Shown piece after piece: positions 27,451 to 38,737 of a stretch of 64,000 nucleotides of DNA. The position numbers and the translations under genes were made by a program. The stretch comes from Aquanectria penicillioides. Lineage: Eukaryota > Ascomycota > Sordariomycetes > Hypocreales > Nectriaceae. Numbering within the stretch: position 1 is the stretch's first letter; each line of letters opens with the position of its first letter. Under the pieces are notes generated by a model. That model was given only the letters and a program-made list of their open reading frames with translations. It made no database searches and was not told where the DNA came from. Location of the stretch: assembly GCA_003415625.1 (NCBI GenBank), contig PYIU01000005.1:315001-379000 (forward strand). Reading direction: 5' to 3'.

Positions 27451-28889
27451 GGCATTCATAGGAGGACTATACGATCGTTGAATTGCGATCTGACATGAAG
27501 AATGCATGGCATATTTCCGAGGCAGTCAGCGGCTAGGAATAGTGACCACCTTGTGTCAAACTGTAAGTAGAAATCTCCGAGGTCAGTTTGCACAAGTTTC
27601 GCATTGGACTGACTGTATGCATGTAGGGTTTGCAGGTGTAGGGTAAGCGAGAATAGCATGTCGTTGGGTAGCATTCTAATTTGCATCGAGAATACATCTA
27701 CGAAAAGAGATGTAATAAAAGAAGACGCGGTATAAACTGGATATGTCTCTAGACGGTGTTATTTTATTTAGAAATAGGTGCAGAATGTGTGTTCTAAATG
27801 GTGGACTTTGCCATGTGCAAGTGTCGTGCCGAATGAACATGTTCTAATGAAAGGCATGTAATATTGGTTAGAACCGATTTACCAAGTCCTATTCTTATTC
27901 ATAATCAGTGTATACATTTACATCGATGAAATGTGTAATAGTATATCTCATTCAGAGTTTTGGTGATATTAACATGTGCAAACTTCTTGCCATCGTGTTC
28001 AGGTGAATTGGTTGATCATCGCGATGCGGGAATGGGGAATAGTTAAATATTCCAAGTTGGAGTAGGAATGAAGAAAATATTTCGTTGTACTTATATCAGT
28101 AAGACCACCTCAACACACCCAGAATACAGTACTTTGGTGAATTTCTGTCCCCCGTGAACTGGGACGTTTGAGTCTCGAAGGGGTGATCTGTAGGGTATGT
28201 CCCCTTTCAACACTGCTTTCATTCAAGCATTCATAATCGATTGCTTTTGTATTGGAAAACGCAAACAGGATTTCTTAGGACGTAGTGCAAAGATGGAGGT
28301 GATTTTAATCGTCCTTAAATTGTCACGAGTTGTCGCCACCCCGACCATCAGGTTCATACCAACAGCTTCAATTGATGGTGGATGAAGCGATTTGGAACCG
28401 AGACACTGACCCAACGATGATAACAAGTGCTCAAATACTCTTGAGCTCTACTTAACTGAGCCATGTCGTGGAATGAGCCTTTGGGTGAGATTGCAGAAAT
28501 GTGTTGGCATGTGATCCGCCGATAGTTGTCAGTAACCGCTGACAGCCACTTCCCCTGAACTCGACGGTTGGAACTGTGAAGATCCAGACTCGTGCTATTT
28601 TTAATTCTTTGTTTTCAATTGATTTGTAATCCAAGCAAGTCTCGAAATAAGATCGAGGAAAAAAATGCTCCATGCTCAACTTCACATCTCGACTTCGGCT
28701 ACGGGTGACGATACTCTCTGCCTTCAAGCCAACTAGCGAGGTTGACAATACAAGAGCGTTGTGTTTGTTTGTTGTTTAAGGACGCGGAATGAATCAAGGC
28801 CAGTCCAGTGGCTTTGGCCCCTTGTCTCTGACATTCTCTTGATGTATCCGCGTTTGCTGCAGCCACATGGACTGTCCCGACGCAGAACT
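27451..28889. other. AT-rich intergenic block
   Basis: Base composition shifts visibly to AT-rich from about 27640 to 28750 compared with the GC-rich flanks. No open frame resembles a protein. The block ends at the VFA1 stop codon and includes that gene's 3' flank. It could be old repeat-derived DNA altered by repeat-induced point mutation, but no element ends are visible. Confidence 0.5.
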
Positions 28890-29648
28890 TCATTTGGGAT
28901 CATCAGTGGGAACAGCCGGAAAGTAGCCCGGCTTCATCATCCTCTCTCGATCTCGTCTCGCAGCTTCGGCTTGACGTTTCTTCTGCAATCGCTGCTGATA
29001 AAAAACACTGCATCTGTTAATATCTCACCCAATGTTGTGCTGGTTAGCTCACTTACTTCTTCAACTCAAATATTCGAGCTTCAGGTTCTGGGGTTGGCTC
29101 CTTCTCTTCTTCATCCTGTCAAGTCTTAGCAGTCGTTCTGCATCATGGCTTGAGAACTATTGATAATTGTTAAAATTTTTGTCCTCAACGTACCTTGTCC
29201 TTGTCGTCGTCTTTCTTCTCGTCCTTCTTCTCATTTTTATCCTTGTCTTCGTCCTTGTCCTTGCCCTTTTCTTTGTCCTTATCTTTGGCCTTTTTCTCCT
29301 CCTTTTCCTTCTTTTTCTTTTGTCTCTCTTCGTATTCCTTCTTGAGACGCTCCTTTTCCTCCTCGAGCGCCTTTTCCCGCTTGGCCTTCAACGCCTCCTC
29401 ATCAATCTTGGGAGAGCAAAAGTTGCGGTCCTTTATGTGGGAGAGACACACAAAGAAGAAGTCCTAACCCCGTGAAAATTCAGAATCTGAAAAGTGCAGC
29501 AAGGCGTGCCCCATGGGATCGATTTGCGTACCTTGTTGTCTGGCGTGATCAACACCGAAGTGCTGGGCTTGTAGCAGATGTCGCAAGCTTTGGAAGCGGT
29601 CTCGGCGACTCGCCGATGGTGGTAGATATTTGGAAAGGTGGTCGCCAT
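28890..29648 (-). CDS. VFA1: Vps4-associated protein Vfa1
   Basis: Exons, in coding order, 29648-29532, 29463-29194, 29115-29057 and 29007-28890 encode 187 residues. The N-terminal zinc module has C22-x2-C25 (CDICYKP), then VLITPDN, then DFFFVC(45)LSH(48)IKDRNFC(55)SP. The middle is a highly charged Lys/Glu/Asp coiled coil (about 60-130). The C-terminus has the family block FELKNVFYQQRL...RRDRERM...FPAVP. Intron 3 uses the acceptor at 29008-29010; a nearer AG would lose FYQQ or the frame. In yeast, Vfa1 binds the AAA ATPase Vps4 and stimulates it in ESCRT-III disassembly at endosomes. It is divergent to RTT106, with 451 bp between start codons. VPS60, another Vps4-pathway gene, lies 26 kb away. 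Confidence 0.9.
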
Positions 29649-30099
29649 GTTTCTCCAGCGCGCTGGCCCCGGGTAGCCACCCTTTGCGACTTGTGTGGCG
29701 GGTTCTCGCTTCTGTCAGAGACGAATCTCGAGATGTTTTGAGGGTATCGTCAACATATTGCGGCCGAATCCCGTGGGGCACCAACTGACGTCAGGCGGTA
29801 CAGAAACGTTCCGTACAGCCGCTAATTTTGATGCCGTACAGCCCCTGGAAGCCCGGTTTGTAGCGCTGCGTCCACTGATTCCCAGCGGTTACCGGGCACA
29901 ATAAATAAGCGCCAGAGCGGGAATGACTAATCCCCCTTCGCGCCAGCTTATCTTATCGCGCCCAGTAACAATTTGACAATGACGATGCGGCGGCTACCGT
30001 GCCCATCACCAACAACAAAGAAGCCAGCTTCACACAAATTTCATTTTCCAATTTTCACAACGCCGTCGACTCTCCGCGGCACGGACGATTGGACCAAAC
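29649..30099. promoter_or_regulatory. Shared VFA1/RTT106 divergent promoter
   Basis: 451 bp separates the two divergent start codons, so both promoters and leaders must lie here. No clear TATA box is visible. No other gene fits the space. Confidence 0.65.
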
Positions 30100-31964
30100 A
30101 TGGGTGCAAAACTCGACACCCAGAAGCTCGGCTTCGTCTTCCAGTCCCGCCCGGACATTCTCGAGGGCATCCAGAGAGCGGCTGGTAAACAAATACCCCT
30201 GATTCCTTCCAACGCATCGTGCGGACGCTGATTTTTTTCCATTCTAGATTCTCTCGGTCGAGTCACGCTCTTCAACGAAATTGCCAATCACGTTTACGAC
30301 ACGATTCAGGGAAATGGTGAACCGGCACACAAGAAGCGGAGGGTTGATATAGATCAGACGAACGGGAGCACAAATGGCACGAAGCCGGGCGCTGCCGTGA
30401 CCACAAACGCTGCCGACGAACCTGTCCTTCTCGAGATCAAGGAGATTTCCGTCTCCATCCCCCAGAGGAAGAAGTTTGAGCTGTGCTTCACGGCCAACCA
30501 CTTCTATGCCCGTGCCGCGGGCACCACGGCACCCATTCCTGCCATTACTTATGCCTGGCAGGATATCGGTACGCGCAATCCAACGTTTCGACGCCATTCC
30601 GGTACTGACAGCTAGCAGAATACGCCTTTTATCTCCCTGTACCTGAAAAAACGCAGGTTCAACACAACTACGTGCTCCTCCCCCGTGGCACATGCCTTCC
30701 GTCCAAGACGAACCCGCCCACAGCTGAACCTCTCGTGTTTACTGTTCCCTCAACAGCCCCAAAGCAGGGAACCGTGGCTGGTCCCGATGCTGGAACCGCC
30801 TCTGCTGTTTCTGACACCTACAAGTCGCTTTTCCACTGGGCCTTCAACAGATACATGAAGCCTGTTGGAAATAACATCGAGATCATTGCTACGAACCCCA
30901 ACAAGTTCCATAGCATGGTCCGCCAGCCTCACCGGCCAAACGAGAAGGCGGTGCATGTCAAGGCTTTCAGAGGATCCAAGGATGGGTATCTTTTCTTCCT
31001 GGAGAACGGAATTTTCTGGGGTTTCAAGAAGCCCCTGATGTTTGTTCCCTTGAACCGCATTGTTGCGACGAGCTATACAAACATCCTGCAGCGGACATTT
31101 AATGTGGTTGTGGAAGTCTTCGCTGGCGAAGATGACGCAACTGAGGAGATTGAGTTTTCCATGCTGGACCAGGAGGACTTTGGCGGCATTGACGAGTATG
31201 TCAAACGCCACCGATTGCAAGACCGCAGCATGGCCGAGCAGAGAAAGGCCAAGCTGGAGCTTGCAGAGAACAGGGGACCCAAGAAGAATGGAGCTGAGGC
31301 AGAGAATGGTGACGATGGTGCTGACGGTCAAGACGAAATGTCCGAGCTGCAAAAAGCACAGCTTGAAGCCAACGGGTTGGCTCAATTGGGCACGCTAGAT
31401 GACGAGGATGACGAAGACGAGGAGGACTACGACCCTGGCAGCGAAGGAGACAGCGAGGGGTCCGGAGACTCTAGTGATGACGACGACGACGACGACGACG
31501 ATGAAGACGATGACGGCGAAGAAGGCGAAGGAGAGGAATTTGATGAGGAGGGTGCTGAAGAAGAAGAAGAAGAAGAGAAGGAAGTTAAAGAAGAAATCAA
31601 GGAGGAGCCAGTAGTAGAGAAGCCGACAAAGGCCAAGTCTGCTAGAGCTTCTAGGGCTGCAAAGCCTGCCGCGAAGCCCGCAGCAAAGCCCGCCGCAAAA
31701 CCCGCCGCAAAACCCGCCGCAAAGGCTGCCGCGAAACCAGCTACGAAGCCTGCTGCAAAGGCTGCTACGAAGTCAGCTGCAAAGGCTGCTACGAAGTCAG
31801 CTGCTAAGCCCGCCGCAAAGCCCGCCGCAAAGGCTGCAAAGCCAGCGAAGCCTGCTCAACCTGTGCAAACTTCTATCAAGTCGGGCTGGGCGACGATTGG
31901 AGGGTCTCGACGAGCCAATGATGCCATGGATCTGGACGAAGAAAAATTTGATGTGGTTGGGTGA
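30100..31964 (+). CDS. RTT106: Histone chaperone Rtt106
   Basis: Exons 30100-30184, 30248-30568 and 30619-31964 encode 583 residues. The N-terminal helical part ([25 protein letters not shown]) is followed by tandem PH-like domains covering about residues 70-340 ([12 protein letters not shown]..., then [14 protein letters not shown]... to [22 protein letters not shown]). Rtt106 binds H3-H4 carrying acetylated H3K56 and deposits it in replication-coupled and heterochromatic chromatin. An acidic Asp/Glu stretch (about 396-465), normal for this family, is followed by an Ala-Lys-Pro repeat tail (about 480-546) like a linker-histone tail. It ends [11 protein letters not shown]...[12 protein letters not shown]. 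The second intron ends in two adjacent acceptors (TAG-CAG at 30613-30618), so one alanine may be optional. Confidence 0.92.
31656..31850 (+). repeat. Coding AAKP/ATK repeats in RTT106
   Basis: Degenerate 12-15 bp units (GCAAAGCCCGCC-like) encode repeated Ala-Ala-Lys-Pro, with variants Ala-Thr-Lys-Ser. Synonymous differences between units show that they have diverged while keeping the peptide. Confidence 0.8.
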
Positions 31965-33357
31965 TTTGGGCACTTGGACGTCTGTAAAGAGGAGTTTCGC
32001 GGCATGACATGATAGAGTTAGATTCACGACAAAGCGTGAAGGAGGTAATCTCGTTCCTCTGTCACAAGCCACAGTGTATACACGACATTTGGCGTTTGGG
32101 GATGATAATGTTACTGGGCCATCTTTGTGAGCTTGTCAGTTGCAAGGGCGTGAACTACTGTGCTTCGAGAATCGAGCTTCAATTAGTTACTAATTGTTAC
32201 GAGTGAGAGAGTGTTTCCTCCTCAATTGTCCAAGTGCTCCATAATGGCTAAAATTGCAACCTGGAATGCAGCCCCTAATTTTTGCCCTATTTTCAAGTGC
32301 TGTATCCGTATTTCCTGAAGTAACAATAGTGGTGCTTTGCAATGCTCATAGGGCTGAAGTGCCGTCCTTGTTTCTCCACCTCCAGCTTGCTCTGCAGAGG
32401 CTAAAATTGCAGTGTTTTTGGTCGATATTGTTCAATTGCTGGCGTTGTTCCCCCAACCGAGAGGGCTCTCTGAGGCTAAAATTGCAGTGCAAAGCTATAA
32501 GGCTGTGATCTCTGTCACACTCAGCCTTCGGAGTGCTCTGTCAAGGCTAACATTGCAGTGTAGCCTCGAATTTTTGGCACTTTTGTAGTTGGGCTCCACC
32601 CGAGCAGGGCTCTGCTGCAGGGGCTAGGATTGCAGTGTAGTGCTGGCCTCCATTTCTTGATGTCATCGGTGATTGGGGCTTTGCAGGCTGGCTATGAGGT
32701 TGTGATCGTGGTGCTCTGCTGCGGCTAATAAAATTGCAGTGAAATCTGATGGTGTCCCCATGTACCTGTCAAGGCTATTGACTCAAGAAATGATGCGTTC
32801 ATTTTCACGATAACAACAAGATTGATATTTTATTCATATATAGTAAATATTATCATTGTTTTCTCTTCTTGATTTTCAAGGCCATACTTTAAGTATTATA
32901 GTTCTTTAGCAGTCAACGAGTGAGCATTATTAGGCCGTACTGTGTGGCTGGTTAGGCACTTGTAACCAAAACATCCATCCATATTATGAAGATCACTTAA
33001 CACTTAGTCTCTCAATATTGTGAAATAACTCAAGATAGTGACAGATAAAGTACATTGAAGGCCAGTATTGTTCATCGTTTTGGCTCATCATAACTGTTCT
33101 ATTGCCCCTGAGGAGTTTCATTTACCGCCTCTCAGGATTCACCAGCCAGCCCGATGAAATCATCTCAAGGATTGAAGTAAAAGGCGGTCATATAAATACA
33201 TTCATCGAAGTAACTAAGCCATGGGTATGTATTCTCCATATGGATCCTTAAAACAAAAAAGGAAGATAAAACGCCGTTGATTATGATATCCTTTCCCTCG
33301 TATATATCCCCTCAGTTCGAGCAACGTTACGCATAGTTCCAGACATATTGTAAGTAT
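31965..33357. other. Convergent intergenic region between RTT106 and the LITAF gene
   Basis: 1.39 kb that becomes AT-rich past 32780. The first 0.8 kb holds the GGCTAAAATTGCAGTG array, annotated separately. No coding frame is supported. Both genes end into this region, so it holds two 3' ends. Confidence 0.6.
32234..32741 (+). repeat. Degenerate array of GGCTAAAATTGCAGTG units
   Basis: Six cores are visible: 32246-32260 (ends GCAAC), 32399-32414, 32474-32489 (exact), 32545-32560 (AAC for AAA), 32622-32637 (AGG for AAA) and 32723-32741 (3 bp longer). Starts are spaced 153, 75, 71, 77 and 101 nt, suggesting a unit near 75 nt with one copy decayed between the first two. Each core is preceded at about 10-14 nt by GCTC(T), most fully GTGCTCTGCTG, while the DNA between cores is poorly conserved. 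The same core recurs at 62441-62456. The function is unknown: possible satellite, mobile-element remnant, protein-binding array or repeated RNA. Confidence 0.8.
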
Positions 33358-34131
33358 TTACCTGTACCCAAGGACTTCGGTACGGCCGCTGCGGTGGAAT
33401 GTTGCAAGAGGGACTCCGCACTAAAGCATGTTAGAGGATATCAAGCGGATGAGGGGCGTAGGTATAACGACGTACGTTTTCACACTTGTGGTGGACATCC
33501 TTGAGAGAATCGATGCAGTAAGGAATGCAGCCAAGACAGGATACGCAGCAGACAACGGCGGCAATGGCACTATGCAGTGTTAGTATCAACTATTCATTTT
33601 GCCACCGTTTTTTTAGTCTACGGGGCAAACATACTGGAGAAAACCTCCACTCTCGGCTGTGGTGAGGGTCATGCCCCGTGAGTTACACTTGGGGCACATG
33701 ACGGGGGCGCTCTGGCTCTGCAAAGCCTGGAGGGGGATACAAGGCAGGTTCGAGTCCGACTTGTGGTAAAAGTTGCCATTTTCATTGTGAGGAGGGTAGC
33801 CCTGGGGAGGGTAGCCTTGAGGGGGGTAGCCTTGAGGGGGATATCCTTGAGGGGCGTGGTTTTCGGGTGCGAAGCCGCCGGTATGGGCTTGTGCAGGAGG
33901 CATGGGCGAGGTGACGGGAGTTCCGTTGGAGACAGATGGATCATCACGCTCGTAGATTGGGGGAGGATGCTCGTGAGCCTTGCTTCCTTCGTCGTGGTTG
34001 CCAGCGGGATGGCTGCCCAGAGGTGGTGGCGCTTTGGGATCATGTTAGCTTCTTACATGTGCAATAGATGAGGGTGGTGATGCTAGAGAGGGGATGTTTT
34101 GGATATTGGCAGGCTTACTTGGCTTTTCCAT
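33358..34131 (-). CDS. LITAF-domain membrane-associated protein
   Basis: Exons, in coding order, 34131-34119, 34031-33635, 33569-33476 and 33420-33358 encode 188 residues. The first exon has only 13 nt (MEKP). A proline-rich N-terminus includes four PQGYPP units (about 64-84). The LITAF domain follows: C117-x2-C120 (PVMCPKC), a Cys-rich hydrophobic middle (AIAAVVCCVSCLGCIPYC) and H-x-C166-x2-C169 (HKCENCGVPLATFHRSGRTEV). In this family the two CxxC halves form one zinc site, and the hydrophobic middle inserts into the cytosolic face of endosomal or lysosomal membranes. The protein therefore probably acts in endosomal trafficking. The last codons read LGYR then stop; a further small exon after AG/GTAAAT cannot be excluded. 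Confidence 0.88.
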
Positions 34132-36194
34132 AATGTCTATTCAAAGATGTGTATGTGTGTAGCGTATAAGTGGGATGTCAGAAGACACGATGGAAGTGAA
34201 ATGACAGAACAAGGGCTGGATGAAAGAGGCAAAATGCTTGGTCAAAAGTTGGACGCAAGATGGTTTAATATGATTACGATGAAATACGAAACTAGCTGGG
34301 CTCCCTCCTTCCGGGCCAGCTTTTTCATTTTATGTGGCTACCCCCTCCAAGATACTGCCCCGATCAACGTGTGATGAATAGGTAACGTACATGACGGGTG
34401 ATGTTGATCCCAGCGTGAGGCAGTGCTATGAACCTTGACCACCTCTAGTGTTTGGCAAGTGATTGACGGTACAACAAGAGACAGGTCTATAGGGTCTAGG
34501 AACACAGGAAATTTCTAGGGCGTGGCTCTCGGCACCCAGTCCCGTGGCCAGGTTTCGAGGCTATCGACAACCCCTGCATGTGAACTGGTCTGATGGGGAG
34601 AAATAGACGAGCACGACGAGGCAGGTCTCGAGGCATCTCTGGAGACTGCTGGGTATGTTATGAGGCTCGTCGAGGCTCGTTTCGGCGCGCAGGACAAAGG
34701 TGAAACTGCCTGCGCCCTGCCGGAGGATCATCGATGACGACGACGACGAGCTACAACTACGAGCCGGACAAACTGGTTGGCGGCGGGACGCTCGCTGGTG
34801 ATGTCACGGCCGGCTCGGAGGGGGCGGTGGTTGAGTGGCCCATGGCGCAGCAGGCGACGGAACGGGGCCGGATCCCTGCACCGGCGAAACAGAAACCGAG
34901 AGCGATAAACCCTGCCGAGCGCACGCGGACGATAGTGGTCGTACAGAACGAGGCCGCATTGGCTGATAGGTGGTCGATTAGCTACGCTCAAGTATACGCA
35001 AGGATGCTTCAGTGATGGTGGTGGTGGTGGTGGTGGTGGTGGTACTTTTCTTTTCCCTCTTCTTCTGTCTTCTGCTTCTAGTGGTGGGCACACGTCAGAA
35101 GTCGTCGGCCGCAGCTAGTGGCATCCGCGGTGGGCAGATGGGTTGCAACTCGCCATGATTCTCACGGCCGCACACGCCGCATTATTGCCGGGCGACGTTG
35201 AGAAGAGAAGAAGAAAGGGAGTCCAAAAACATGAAAGGCATTGATGCATGTAGCCACGTACATATCAGAGGGCGGGGGGGTATTCCGAACCCGGGATTTG
35301 ACTGGGCGAGTGATCCTGTCAACCTGCAATCAATTGTTGACGGCATTCGCATTTCACATGGATAGGACTCAACCGCATGAGTTGCATGCTTGTGGAGTGA
35401 TATTATTATGATTATAATTAGAATTATATTATACTTTGAGAGGATTAACACTTATAACCAACATCTCGGCGAGTCCGTGTCGACCACTATTCCTCTTGTC
35501 CTACACCAGTCGCATTCAGCGCTTAGCACTCGCAACACTCTCACACTTACACCCACGCTCGCACTCACACTCACACACTCTCTGGCTGACACTCAAAGTC
35601 GACGCTCTCCGCGAGAACCCTGGAGCTTACGTGCATGCACCTGCCAGTTCGCCTTGCGCATCTAGGACCAACCTACATTCTATGCCCACTTGTGTATAAC
35701 ATCCAGCTGTTTCACCACCGGTTTGTATTGAGCGCTATTCGCACGGGTGGGTGTTCCGTTATGCTATGGGCTGCACTGAAACCATCATGACACTGGCTCA
35801 ACTACACACTACACACGCGGGTTCTATTTTGGCTTTCTCCTTCTGGTGTCTCAAATATGCAAATGGCCCACAGACCGAACATCGTGCGTGAACGTGAGGC
35901 TCAATTCCAATGCTCCGGGTCAAAATGCCGTCTTTTACGGCGTCTGCGCCCGAGCCCGAGAAGTGGCCCAGCGCTAAAGCTAAAGCTTGATGCCGATGTG
36001 CGGAAACGGCGCCGGCACGTGTCTCCACTGAAATTTTCTTCCTTCCCCCTCCCCCGCCATCATGGTGGATGCATGCAGACAGCTACGCCGAGAAAGCGTC
36101 TCGCGCCGCCTCGAAAAACTCGCGAGAGCATCACCGTCACCGTCGCCGTCACCACCACGCACAGGCTCCAATTGACCCAATCGCAACCGCCACG
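34132..36194. other. Divergent intergenic region between the LITAF gene and ADE2
   Basis: 2.06 kb containing both promoters. A GC-rich 93-codon open frame (34734-35015) is listed separately, followed by a GGT tract at about 35018-35042. Nothing else coding is supported. Confidence 0.55.
34734..35015 (+). CDS. Doubtful small ORF, 93 residues
   Basis: An intact ATG-to-TGA frame beginning MTTTTSYNYEPDKLVGGG, with no recognised domain. Its GC-rich third positions and even composition are slightly more gene-like than surrounding chance frames. The stop is at once followed by a GGT repeat. No splice partner is evident. It may be a species-specific small protein or chance. Confidence 0.2.
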   Translation: MTTTTSYNYEPDKLVGGGTLAGDVTAGSEGAVVEWPMAQQATERGRIPAPAKQKPRAINPAERTRTIVVVQNEAALADRWSISYAQVYARMLQ

Positions 36195-38215
36195 ATGAGC
36201 TCCAACCCCCCCGTCATCGGCCTCCTCGGCGGCGGCCAGCTGGGCATGATGCTGTGCGAGAGCGCCGCCCCGCTCAACGTCCCCGTCGCCGTGCTCGACG
36301 CCGACAACGCTTCCGCCAAGCAGATCAACAGCAACAAGAACCACGTCGTCGGCTCCTTCAAGAACCCGGAGAAGATCAAGGAGCTGGCCGCCAACGCCGA
36401 CATCCTCACCGTCGAGGTCGAGCACATCGACACCCACATCCTCGAGGAGATTGCCACCAACGGCGTGCAAGTGTCCGCCGCCGACGGCTCCAAGACGACC
36501 AAGAAGGTCGCCGTACACCCTCACTGGAAGACGCTCCGCCTCATCCAGAACAAGTATGAGCAGAAGGAGTACCTCGGAAAACAAGGCATCCCCATTGCCG
36601 AGCAGCTGGGCCTCGAGTCTGGCGACGCCATGCTTGCCTCCATGAAGGAGGCGTCGGCCAAGTTGGGCTTCCCCTGGATGCTCAAGTCGCGAAAGGACTC
36701 CTACGACGGCCGCGGAAACCTCAAGATTTCTAGCGAGGCCGACCTGGAGCAGGCCGTTGCCGAGTTCGGCAGCCTGTCCTGCTACGCCGAGCGTTGGGTC
36801 CCCTTTGAGCTGGAGCTGTCCGTCATTGTCATCCGTACCGAGGACGACGACGGCAACACCAAGCGCCTGCTGCCCTACCCGGCTGTCGAGACCATCCACG
36901 AGGACAACATCTGCTCCCGCGTCTACATGCCCCCCAGGAGCGTGCCCGCCGATGTCTCCAAGAAGGCCCAGGAGGTTGCCTGCAGCGTCGTCGAGAAGCT
37001 CTGGGGCCGAGGTGTCTTTGCTGTTGAGATGTTCTTGACCAAGGACGGCAAGGTCACTGTCAACGAGGTATGCAATGGGCATCATACATGTAGCGCTGTA
37101 GCCGGCATCCGGTATTGACTCGTCTCTAGATTGCTCCCCGCCCTCACAACAGCGGCCACCACACCATTGAGGCTGTTCCCTACATGTAAGAAACACAAGG
37201 ACTACACATCATCCCCCCCCCCAAAGACAGATACTAAACACTGCGCAAAATAGGTCTCAGTACAAGGCCCAGCTCACTGCCATCCTGGACGGCCCTCTCC
37301 CCGAGGAGCTTCAGCCCCATGTGACTTCCAGCATCATGATCAACATCCTAGGCGGTGCCAACGCCGACTCCCACAACCGCCTTGTCGAGAAGGCGAAATC
37401 CATGTACGGTAAGAACCTCGGTGTTTACCTACACCTCTACGGAAAAGAGTCCAAGCCCAGCCGCAAGATTGGACACATCACCCTCACCGGCCTCGTCTCC
37501 ATCGACGAGCTCGAGAAGTTCGCCCAGCCCCTTGTCGAGATCGCACAGGAGATCCGACAGGAGCGTCTCCAGGCCTCCAGCAAGGCTCTCCGCCCTCAGG
37601 GAGCGCCTACTACCACTACCCCCGCCAAGGGAAACCCCCTCGTCCTCGTCACCATGGGTTCCGACTCTGACCTGCCCGTCCTCAAGGCCGGTGTCGACAT
37701 TCTCAATCAGTTTGGCGTCCCTTGGGAGGTCGACATTACCTCTGCTCACCGAACTCCCGCCAAGATGGGCCAGGTTGCTACTGATGCCGCTGGACGAGGC
37801 ATCAAGGTCATTATTGCTGCTGCTGGCGGAGCTGCTCACTTACCTGGCATGCTCGCTGCGTATACTCCCCTGCCTGTTATCGGCGTCCCCGTCAAGGCCA
37901 CCCACCTAGACGGCATGGACAGTCTCCTGAGCATTGTGCAGATGCCGGTATGTAGAATTTCCCAAAATAGCCATTCTCACCTAACAGTCCACTAACCACG
38001 CGATGCAGAGAGGCGTGCCAACGGCCACCGTGGCCATCAACAACTCCACCAACGCCGCGCTGCTGGCCATCAGAATCCTGGGAGCCTTCATGCCCGAGCT
38101 TCTAGAGAAGATGAAGGCCTACCAGCTCGACATGGAAAACCAGGTTAAGGACAAGGCCAACCTGCTCCGCGAGATTGACGTGGACGCCTACCTAGCCAAG
38201 ATGGGCAAGAAATAA
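36195..38215 (+). CDS. ADE2: Phosphoribosylaminoimidazole carboxylase (AIR carboxylase)
   Basis: Exons 36195-37067, 37130-37185, 37254-37947 and 38009-38215 encode 609 residues. This is the bifunctional fungal enzyme of de novo purine synthesis, converting AIR to CAIR. The N-terminal PurK-like ATP-grasp part starts [13 protein letters not shown] (NAD/ATP-fold glycine loop) and contains EVEHID and RPHNSGHHT. The C-terminal PurE-like domain starts near residue 444 with MGSDSDLP and has the SAHRTP active-site loop, [12 protein letters not shown] and [22 protein letters not shown]. The 56 nt second exon is needed to join EVNE to [11 protein letters not shown]. The start at 36195 (ACGATGAG) gives the family N-terminus. 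An in-frame ATG at 36069 would add 42 Arg/His/Ala-rich residues. Confidence 0.96.
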
Positions 38216-38737
38216 ATGTTGGATGGCGGGACACGGGAATTTTCAAAAACAAAACTGATTAGACACGGGATATTGAAGCATGCAGCCTTAGATTAGACGT
38301 TACTATTTTTGCGTCATAACGAATAAATAAACACACACATATATAGCTCTTTATTTTGAGCACAGTTGATAGATGACACCGGGTGATGCAACTCGGCGCA
38401 TTTCCGTTTTGGACGGCCGCTCGCGTGACCAGCGTTCCGTCCTGAACTTGCCCATCCCGCTCCGACGCCCGAATATTTGCCGCCTCACCGCCCGCACGTG
38501 ACCAATTCGAACCTCCCAAACTTTTATGTCCAACGGGGTCAATTGCCTGTATCGCGAAGCTCGACCTGTAGGGGAGCAGCAGAGCAAAAAAGCTACCTTC
38601 ACGACGAACCGGCAGCCTCCCGACGCGCTCCTCCAACGGCCTCGAATCTGCCTTCGAGCCGACTATCCAATTGAGGCCCTACCCGTCTCCCGAAGAACGC
38701 CGTCGCCACCTCATTGCTTCGCCCTACTTCGCCCAGC
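38216..38737 (+). promoter_or_regulatory. ADE2-MRP10 intergenic region
   Basis: 522 bp between two genes on the same strand. It holds the ADE2 3' end (AT-rich to about 38360) and the MRP10 promoter. No other gene is visible. Confidence 0.5.

Noticed and set aside
36060..37196. 378-codon frame antisense to ADE2
   Set aside because: It is a shadow of the strongly codon-biased ADE2 exon (third-position GC), and its valine/leucine/glycine-rich translation mirrors ADE2 codons.
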